Shown here: piece after piece, positions 1-5,253 of the stretch | Layout: every line of letters starts with the position of its first letter | Position numbering within the stretch: position 1 is the first letter of the stretch | Assembly: GCA_036311285.1 (NCBI GenBank) | Contig: JAXJQF010000109.1 | Span: forward strand, 1-14,588 | Source: JAXJQF01 sp036311285 | GTDB lineage: Bacteria; Pseudomonadota; Gammaproteobacteria; Enterobacterales; Succinivibrionaceae | Reading direction: 5' to 3' | Length of the DNA: 14,588 bases | The notes under the pieces: generated by a model | Seen by the model: only the letters and a program-made list of their open reading frames with translations | Told to the model about the DNA's origin: nothing | Databases searched by the model: none | Position numbers and translations under genes: made by a program

Positions 1-172
1 ACACTTTTTTCTAAAAAAGATAAATATTTTTAAAGAGAGAGCTTTGATTTTAAAGGAGAAGAAGAATATAAATTTTTTGAAAATTTTTTAATATGATTTT
101 AAAATTTACTAAATATTATTGTGAGAAACTCTAAAGACGGGGGTTGAAATTGGTCAGAAGCTTAATGACAAT
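1..172 (+). other. AT-rich region upstream of the chaperone-like operon
   Basis: No complete gene is visible here. One frame is open from the window edge to a stop at 89-91 (about 29 codons, rich in Lys, Ile and Phe). It could be the tail of an upstream gene, but A/T richness alone could keep it open. A 13-codon ATG frame at 93-134 is too short to credit. The stretch also holds the candidate operon promoter described separately and a G-rich run at 139-143. No ribosome-binding site well placed for the first operon gene is obvious. Confidence 0.3.
44..72 (+). promoter_or_regulatory. Candidate sigma-70 promoter for the CFI-box/GrpE-like/Hsp70 operon
   Basis: A TTGATT box at 44-49 (four of six matches to TTGACA) lies 17 bases before a TATAAA box at 67-72 (five of six matches to TATAAT). 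Transcription would start near 79 and leave a leader of about 95 bases before the first ATG. The surroundings are very AT-rich, so chance matches are likely and this is a candidate only. Confidence 0.35.
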
Positions 173-934
173 ATGGTAGTTATAGTTATAAATAATATTC
201 ATAAAGCGTACGATTCATTTAAAGCGTACGATTCATTTAAAGCGTACGATTCATGGTCAAATGAATTCAAAACAGGAATGATTAGATGCCAAATTGAGAG
301 TATGGCTAAAGGTATGTCCACTATTTTGAAACAATTGAATTTTTTATGTGATATGGTTAACCGATGGGACTTGATATTATCTAGTGAAATATCCGAAGCT
401 TTATTTTCAAATCAGAATCAGTTGGCAGAAATAATTAGAAATTATGAATCTCAATCCATTGAGTTCAGTAATGCTTTAAAAAACATTTCTTGTTTGGATG
501 GTTTATTATCTGAGTATTATGAATGGGATTACAAACCTATCGATTACTTACCAATATATAGGACTGAAATAAATTTTGAAAACGAAAAACGCAAAAGAAA
601 AGAACAGGAAAATCAAAATTATAATCAAAATCATCCGCAAACTAGTTGCAATTCCTCAAGCTCAAGTTCTGCCCCGCAAAATTCATCAAATGGTGGTTGT
701 TATATAGCTACTCTTGTTTATGGTGATTACGATCATCCGAAGGTCAAAGTTTTACGTCATTTTAGAGATAACGTTCTGTTAAAAAACAACTTTGGTAAAA
801 AATTCGTCAAATTTTACTACAAATACTCACCAGGCTGGGTTCAGCACCTAAAGAGCAAAAAGCGTATTAATCGTTGTATAAGAAGTATTTTAAATTGTTT
901 TGTATATATATATAGGAAAATCAAAAATGTATAA
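173..934 (+). CDS. CFI-box C-terminal domain protein, first gene of the Hsp70 operon
   Basis: A 253-residue protein of unknown biochemical role. No signal peptide is visible. Residues 11-28 contain three copies of a KAYDSF hexapeptide, encoded by an 18-bp DNA repeat. Residues about 36-130 look helical. Residues 135-150 are strongly charged, and 145-175 are an Asn/Gln/Ser-rich linker. The C-terminal part begins CYIATLVYGDYDHP at residue 176, continues with VLRHFRDNVLL and ends with FYYKYSPGW at about 222. This matches the CFI-box-CTERM family (consensus beginning CFIATAVYG), with Tyr in place of Phe. The last 25 residues are basic and hydrophobic. The stop overlaps the start of the GrpE-like gene by 8 bp, implying translational coupling. 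The start is uncertain: ATG 173 lacks a good ribosome-binding site, and in-frame ATGs at 278 and 302 are alternatives with motifs placed too close. Domain identity is fairly secure; function is not known. Confidence 0.7.
   Translation: MVVIVINNIHKAYDSFKAYDSFKAYDSWSNEFKTGMIRCQIESMAKGMSTILKQLNFLCDMVNRWDLILSSEISEALFSNQNQLAEIIRNYESQSIEFSNALKNISCLDGLLSEYYEWDYKPIDYLPIYRTEINFENEKRKRKEQENQNYNQNHPQTSCNSSSSSSAPQNSSNGGCYIATLVYGDYDHPKVKVLRHFRDNVLLKNNFGKKFVKFYYKYSPGWVQHLKSKKRINRCIRSILNCFVYIYRKIKNV
203..256 (+). repeat. Three tandem 18-bp repeats centred on CGTACG
   Basis: AAAGCGTACGATTCATTT occurs at 203-220 and 221-238 and, with the last two bases changed, at 239-256. Each unit contains the palindrome CGTACG. 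If the gene starts at ATG 173 the array encodes three KAYDSF copies in frame. If translation starts at ATG 278 or 302 the array would be an untranslated tandem site just upstream, resembling an operator array. Confidence 0.85.
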
Positions 935-2324
935 ATCAAAAAACTTCCTATTATTTGGACTAATGCTATGTGGGGTTAACATATATGCAGAAGTCACCGA
1001 TACCCCAACTACTGACACAATAGAAATACGTGATTCCACAGAAATAGTAAAAACAACAAACGTTAAAATTACAGCAACAAAAAAAATTGGAGTTTCAACA
1101 TCTGATGTAAAAATGTCTATTGCTAACTCGTCAAGGATAGAGAAACAAAAGTCGGCGCCTGAAGAGGGAATTTCCAATGAAATATCTTCATCAAATCTAG
1201 GATCTAATGTTGATCAGGATACTTCAAGCTCTGAACCGAAATCTTTAGTAGAGCAAAATTCTAATATTGATCAGGATACTTCAAGTTCAGAACTGAAATC
1301 TTTAGTAGAACAAAATTCCAATGTTGATCAGGATACTTTAAGCTCTGAACCGAAATCTTTAGTAGAGCAAAATTCTAATATTGATCAGGATACTTCAAGT
1401 TCAGAACTGAAATCTTTAGTAGAGCAAAATTCCAATGTTGATCAGGATACTTTAAGCTCTGAACCGAAATCTTTAGTGGAGCAAAATTCTAATATTGATC
1501 AGGATACTTCAAGTTCAGAACTGAAATCTTTAGTAGAGCAAAATTCCAATGTTGATCAGGATACTTTAAGCTCTGAACCGAAATCTTTAGTAGAGCAAAA
1601 TTCCAATGTTGATAAGGATACTTCAAACTCTGAACCAGTAACTTCAGTAGAGTCAAGTCCCAGTGTTGACCAAGCAGTATTCAAATCTGAATCAATATCT
1701 AGTGTAGAGTCTAATGGTGGGGCCAATTCTTCAGCGTCTAATTTAAATTACGCAATGATTGTGTTCATTATATTTTTACTGCTTGTTGAAGTTATTAATC
1801 ATATTAAAACTATAAAATTATTAAAGAATAGTGATAATCTGTTGGAATTATGTAATACCTACAAAGACTCTATAAATAAATATCAAGAAATTTTTCAAAA
1901 CTCTTTAATAAATCAGGAAAATGATTTGCAAAAAATTATTTCTTTGTACACCCTTGCAAAAGAAAATGAAAGTGTCCCTTCCACAGATGCGGACATAAGT
2001 GAACAACATGAAATAGTGAAAATTGTAGCGGACAGACTTTCTTTCATGAAGGTAACCATGTCTAAAATGGATCCTAATATAAAAGGCTTCAAACAATTAA
2101 ATAAATCCATTATTCAGATTACAAATAATCTTCAAGCAACTGGATATGAGATTATAGATTATCTAGGTGAAGACTATAAAGAAGGAATGAAAGTTGTAGC
2201 TACATTCATTACCGATGAAAATCTTGATGTAGGAAAGAGGATTATTACTGGCGTTATTAAACCTCAAATAAACTATAAAGGTACGATGATCCAGTCGGCT
2301 CAGATTACAGTTTCACAAAACTAG
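927..2324 (+). CDS. Membrane-anchored GrpE-like protein with repetitive periplasmic stalk
   Basis: A 465-residue protein, probably an envelope-tethered nucleotide-exchange factor for the Hsp70 encoded next. The ATG at 927 has AGGA at 914-917, nine bases upstream; an in-frame TTG at 900 has nothing comparable. Residues 1-20 form a signal peptide likely cut after NIYA. Residues 93-263 are nine 19-residue repeats rich in Ser, Asp, Glu and Asn. Residues 275-290 (YAMIVFIIFLLLVEVI) are a membrane segment followed by Lys-rich sequence, so the stalk should be periplasmic and the C-terminus cytosolic. Residues about 300-400 look helical or coiled-coil. Residues 406-463, with DENLDVGKRI and INYKGTMIQSAQITVSQ, follow the pattern of the GrpE beta-head (compare YTLNGRTIRAAMVTVAK in Escherichia coli). 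Genuine GrpE is soluble and about 200 residues, so this architecture is unusual. The GrpE assignment is by pattern and rests mainly on the last 60 residues. Confidence 0.65.
   Translation: MYKSKNFLLFGLMLCGVNIYAEVTDTPTTDTIEIRDSTEIVKTTNVKITATKKIGVSTSDVKMSIANSSRIEKQKSAPEEGISNEISSSNLGSNVDQDTSSSEPKSLVEQNSNIDQDTSSSELKSLVEQNSNVDQDTLSSEPKSLVEQNSNIDQDTSSSELKSLVEQNSNVDQDTLSSEPKSLVEQNSNIDQDTSSSELKSLVEQNSNVDQDTLSSEPKSLVEQNSNVDKDTSNSEPVTSVESSPSVDQAVFKSESISSVESNGGANSSASNLNYAMIVFIIFLLLVEVINHIKTIKLLKNSDNLLELCNTYKDSINKYQEIFQNSLINQENDLQKIISLYTLAKENESVPSTDADISEQHEIVKIVADRLSFMKVTMSKMDPNIKGFKQLNKSIIQITNNLQATGYEIIDYLGEDYKEGMKVVATFITDENLDVGKRIITGVIKPQINYKGTMIQSAQITVSQN
1203..1715 (+). repeat. Nine tandem 57-bp coding repeats with a 114-bp higher-order unit
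   Basis: The units begin at 1203, 1260, 1317, 1374, 1431, 1488, 1545, 1602 and 1659. The first seven encode close variants of SNVDQDTLSSEPKSLVEQN; the last two are diverged. Two unit types alternate (SNIDQDTSSSELK and SNVDQDTLSSEPK), giving three 114-bp pairs at 1260-1373, 1374-1487 and 1488-1601. These differ from one another at only one or two bases. Near identity at synonymous positions points to recent duplication of the pair, so copy number may vary between strains. Confidence 0.95.
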
Positions 2325-2339
2325 CAGATAGGTATAATT

Positions 2340-4850
2340 ATGGCAATAATAAAAATGCAGTATGGTATCGATCTTGGTACTACAAATTCAACTTTATGCA
2401 AGTTGGAAAATGGTGTTGCAGTCATTAAAAAGACAGATACTTTGAAGGATACCCTTCCTTCATGTGTGGCCTTTACAAAAAAACAAGTAGTTAAAGTAGG
2501 TGACAGTGCCTACAATGACAATCGCTCAGAAAAGGCTAGAGCTACAAAAAAATGGCAGGAAGGTCAAAGTAACGTATTTCTTGAGTTTAAAAGAACGATG
2601 GGACTTAATACTGTTTACCACTCATCAAACATGGACAAGGATTACAGTTCAGAAGATCTGTCTGCTGAAGTATTAAAAACACTCAAATCATTTGTTAACG
2701 ATGAAAATATTACATCGGCCATCATAACCATACCTGCAAAATTTAAAACCGATCAGATTGCTGCTACAAAGCGAGCAGCAACCATGGCTGGCATCACACA
2801 CTGTGAATTATTACAGGAACCTATTGCAGCGGCTATGGCATACGGCCTAAGTTCACAGAAAAATGATGGCTACTGGCTTGTATTTGATTTTGGTGGAGGA
2901 ACATTTGACGCTGCATTGTTAAATGTTGAAGATGGGATTCTTCAAGTAAAGGATACAGAGGGAGACAACTATCTTGGTGGTAAAAATTTGGATTATGCCA
3001 TCGTGGATAAAATTCTAATTCCGTACTTGGAAAACGAGTTTTCTATCTCCGACATTATTAACGATGATGTGCGAAAAAATATTTTACGTGACGCTCTTAA
3101 GTTTTATGCTGAACAGGCAAAAAATCAACTGTCGTTCAAAGAAGACTGCGATATTACTTCTCAATTGGATGAATTCGGTGAAGATGATGACGGTAATGAA
3201 CTTGAATTAGATTTGATAATCAATAGAGAACAGTTACAAGAAGCTATATCTCCTATATTTCAAAAAGCCATAGACATATGTTTAAAATTACTTAGTAGAA
3301 ACAGAGTATCGGGGGGAGAATTAAATTCTTTAATATTGGTTGGTGGCCCTACACATTCTCCTATTTTAAGAGAGATGTTAAAAAAACAAATTACACCTAA
3401 CGTCGATACAAGTATTGATCCAATGACTGCTGTAGCGACAGGAGCGGCTTTATACGCTTCAACTGTAGAAACTGAAATATCAGTTGACAATATAAAAGAA
3501 GAACGTCTCGTTACATTGAATGTTCAATATGAATCCAATACTGTTGAAACAGAGGAATTTGTAACTATCAAACTCCTAAAAAATGAGTCTACCGGTATAG
3601 ACTCTAATTCAGTACTTGTTGAATTAACAAGAGGAGATAAATCATGGTCATCAGGAAAGGTATTAATTAACGAAATTGGCGATGTTGTAGAATGCACCTT
3701 GCTTAAGGATAAATCCAATTCTTTCAAAATCACAGTTTACGATGAACAAGGAACTCAGGTTAAATGTTTCCCAAGTGAAATTAACATAATTCACGGAACT
3801 AAGGTTGGTAATGCGGTTCTTCCATACAACATAGGTATTGAAGTAACTGATACCAAAAAGGGGAAGGATGTTTTTGTTCCTATCAAGGGGCTTGAAAAAA
3901 ATCAATTTATCCCTGCGGTTGGTGTCAGAAACGGATTAAAGCTTTCAAAAACACTGAGAAAAGGAGTAAGTGAAGATAGACTTGTTATTCCTGTATATCA
4001 GGGAGAATATGATGCAGAAGGCACAATGGCATGTTATAACGATCACGTTTTTGATGTAATTATAACTGGAGAGGATGTTCCAGATACAGTTCCTGCAGAC
4101 AGCGATTTGGACATTACAGTAAAAATTGATAGATCACAGATGATGTCTCTTGAAGTTATGTTCCCTATAATTGGCGAAACAATTGAGAAAAGAATAGAGG
4201 TGAACAGCAGAACATCAATAAATATATCAGAGCTTGAATCATTACTTGCTGAAGCGCAGAATAAATTTGATGAGCAGGAATCATCAAGTGTTAGTGATTC
4301 TGAACTTTCAGGAGCAAGATTTTTATTAAATGATGTTCACGAACGATTCGAAGCAGAAAAGAATTCAGAAGATGGGAAAATGCATCTTCTTGCAGACATA
4401 CGAAGAGCTTTTCTTGAGATGGACAAAATCGATGATCGACATTCTGATGAACAGTTAGCCTCAGAAATTTCAAACATATTAGATAAAATTATTATCGCCA
4501 ATGGTTTGTTAGGATCGAAGCATGGTGATGATGTAGAAAGAGCTAAAAAGATAGCCAATAGTGCTTTAGCAAGGAGAAATACCACCCACATGAAAGAAGC
4601 TGTTGATGCTTTACGAGCCATTCATGTTCAGATAACTTTAATATTCCAACTGATCAGTGCTGTTAGATCTGCTTCTGATAATTTCATTTCAACTCGTTGG
4701 AAAGATCAGAATAGAGCAAGACAATTGGTTGATGAAGCTAATTCCGTAATTAATGATAATCCTACTGCGTCTGCATTACTTCCAATTATTAGAGAACTGT
4801 TTTCTCTAATGGATGTTCCAGAAAGTGAAAAACCAAAACTTGGAATTTAG
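2340..4850 (+). CDS. Divergent Hsp70 (DnaK-like) chaperone ATPase with extended C-terminal region
   Basis: An 836-residue Hsp70, about 200 longer than DnaK, predicted cytosolic. The ATPase domain (about 6-375) keeps the phosphate-1 loop GIDLGTTNS (9-17), LLQEPIAAAMAYG (157-169), phosphate-2 loop VFDFGGGTFD (181-190; T188 matches DnaK T199) and the adenosine motif LILVGGPTHSPILREML (331-347). It should therefore bind and hydrolyse ATP. The usual hydrophobic linker (VLLLDVTP) is not recognisable. Instead residues about 388-480 form an extra beta-rich segment, 490-620 look like a diverged substrate-binding beta domain, and 625-836 are mostly helical like a long lid. ATG 2340 follows AGG by seven bases; ATG 2355 is an alternative. 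The gene lies 15 bp after the GrpE-like gene, which suggests a dedicated exchange factor. It is not the housekeeping dnaK, given its length, missing linker and lack of an adjacent dnaJ. Substrate unknown. Confidence 0.9.
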   Translation: MAIIKMQYGIDLGTTNSTLCKLENGVAVIKKTDTLKDTLPSCVAFTKKQVVKVGDSAYNDNRSEKARATKKWQEGQSNVFLEFKRTMGLNTVYHSSNMDKDYSSEDLSAEVLKTLKSFVNDENITSAIITIPAKFKTDQIAATKRAATMAGITHCELLQEPIAAAMAYGLSSQKNDGYWLVFDFGGGTFDAALLNVEDGILQVKDTEGDNYLGGKNLDYAIVDKILIPYLENEFSISDIINDDVRKNILRDALKFYAEQAKNQLSFKEDCDITSQLDEFGEDDDGNELELDLIINREQLQEAISPIFQKAIDICLKLLSRNRVSGGELNSLILVGGPTHSPILREMLKKQITPNVDTSIDPMTAVATGAALYASTVETEISVDNIKEERLVTLNVQYESNTVETEEFVTIKLLKNESTGIDSNSVLVELTRGDKSWSSGKVLINEIGDVVECTLLKDKSNSFKITVYDEQGTQVKCFPSEINIIHGTKVGNAVLPYNIGIEVTDTKKGKDVFVPIKGLEKNQFIPAVGVRNGLKLSKTLRKGVSEDRLVIPVYQGEYDAEGTMACYNDHVFDVIITGEDVPDTVPADSDLDITVKIDRSQMMSLEVMFPIIGETIEKRIEVNSRTSINISELESLLAEAQNKFDEQESSSVSDSELSGARFLLNDVHERFEAEKNSEDGKMHLLADIRRAFLEMDKIDDRHSDEQLASEISNILDKIIIANGLLGSKHGDDVERAKKIANSALARRNTTHMKEAVDALRAIHVQITLIFQLISAVRSASDNFISTRWKDQNRARQLVDEANSVINDNPTASALLPIIRELFSLMDVPESEKPKLGI

Positions 4851-4945
4851 TACTAAATTTTAGATGAGGTGGGAACGATATATATTGTGTTGTTTCGTAT
4901 AGTATCGTTACATATATTTAAACACCAAGCAAACACAATCTTTAA

Positions 4946-4984
4946 GCAGAAGTGCCGTTAATCCGTGGTTTACGGCACTTCTGC
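4946..4984 (+). terminator. Hairpin terminator after the Hsp70 operon
   Basis: A perfect 13-bp stem, GCAGAAGTGCCGT at 4946-4958 with its complement at 4972-4984, and a 13-base loop. It lies about 95 bases after the Hsp70 stop. Its downstream tract (GGTTTCCTTCTT) is only moderately T-rich, so it may be a weak intrinsic terminator or an mRNA-stabilising 3' hairpin. Confidence 0.55.
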
Positions 4985-5197
4985 GGTTTCCTTCTTGAAA
5001 CTGAAGAATGATTCGAGAAATGCAGTAAAAGTTTTGTTGATACCATAAATTTTTTAACTTGACCAAAAAAAAATAGCGGAAAAAGTTACGCTTTATTTAT
5101 TAAATTGTGCGATTTTTTACATTTGTAACAGAATTAAAATTATTTGTGTAATTTCCTTGAATATAAAGTATTTAACATACAAATAAAAGTGTTTTTA

Positions 5198-5206
5198 TGA
5201 TATAAT
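5198..5206 (+). promoter_or_regulatory. Extended -10 promoter of gyrA
   Basis: TG at 5198-5199, one base, then a perfect TATAAT at 5201-5206: the extended -10 arrangement. No convincing -35 box lies 16-18 bases upstream, which extended -10 promoters tolerate. Transcription should start near 5213, giving a leader of about 40 bases before the gyrA ATG. Confidence 0.65.
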
Positions 5207-5253
5207 CACTCATAATTTTTTTATGTATATATGATAGAGTTTAATATTAAAAG

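Larger units (their letters stand above)
4851..5253. other. Intergenic region between the Hsp70 operon and gyrA
   Basis: About 400 bases with no credible gene. From left to right it holds a 7-bp inverted repeat AACGATA/TATCGTT (4874-4880 and 4903-4909), the 13-bp hairpin terminator at 4946-4984, and a small AGCG/CGCT hairpin flanked by A and T runs at 5071-5098. It also holds a loose TGTGC-N6-TTACA dyad at 5106-5121, resembling a CRP half-site pair with one mismatch per half, and the gyrA promoter. Only the long hairpin and the promoter are well supported. Confidence 0.6.

Noticed and set aside
2..91. C-terminal end of an upstream gene
   Set aside because: Only about 29 low-complexity codons with no recognisable motif; noted in the region entry but not called as a gene.
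900..926. TTG at 900 as the start of the GrpE-like protein
   Set aside because: It would add nine residues before the signal peptide and has no ribosome-binding site, whereas ATG 927 has AGGA at good spacing.
1203..1715. CRISPR array
   Set aside because: The repeats are contiguous 57-bp coding units in frame with no unique spacers.
2340..4850. Housekeeping dnaK
   Set aside because: It is about 200 residues too long, has no VLLLDVTP linker, and is not next to dnaJ.
5106..5121. CRP binding site upstream of gyrA
   Set aside because: TGTGC-N6-TTACA has one mismatch in each half and lies in very AT-rich DNA; not strong enough to list as a site.
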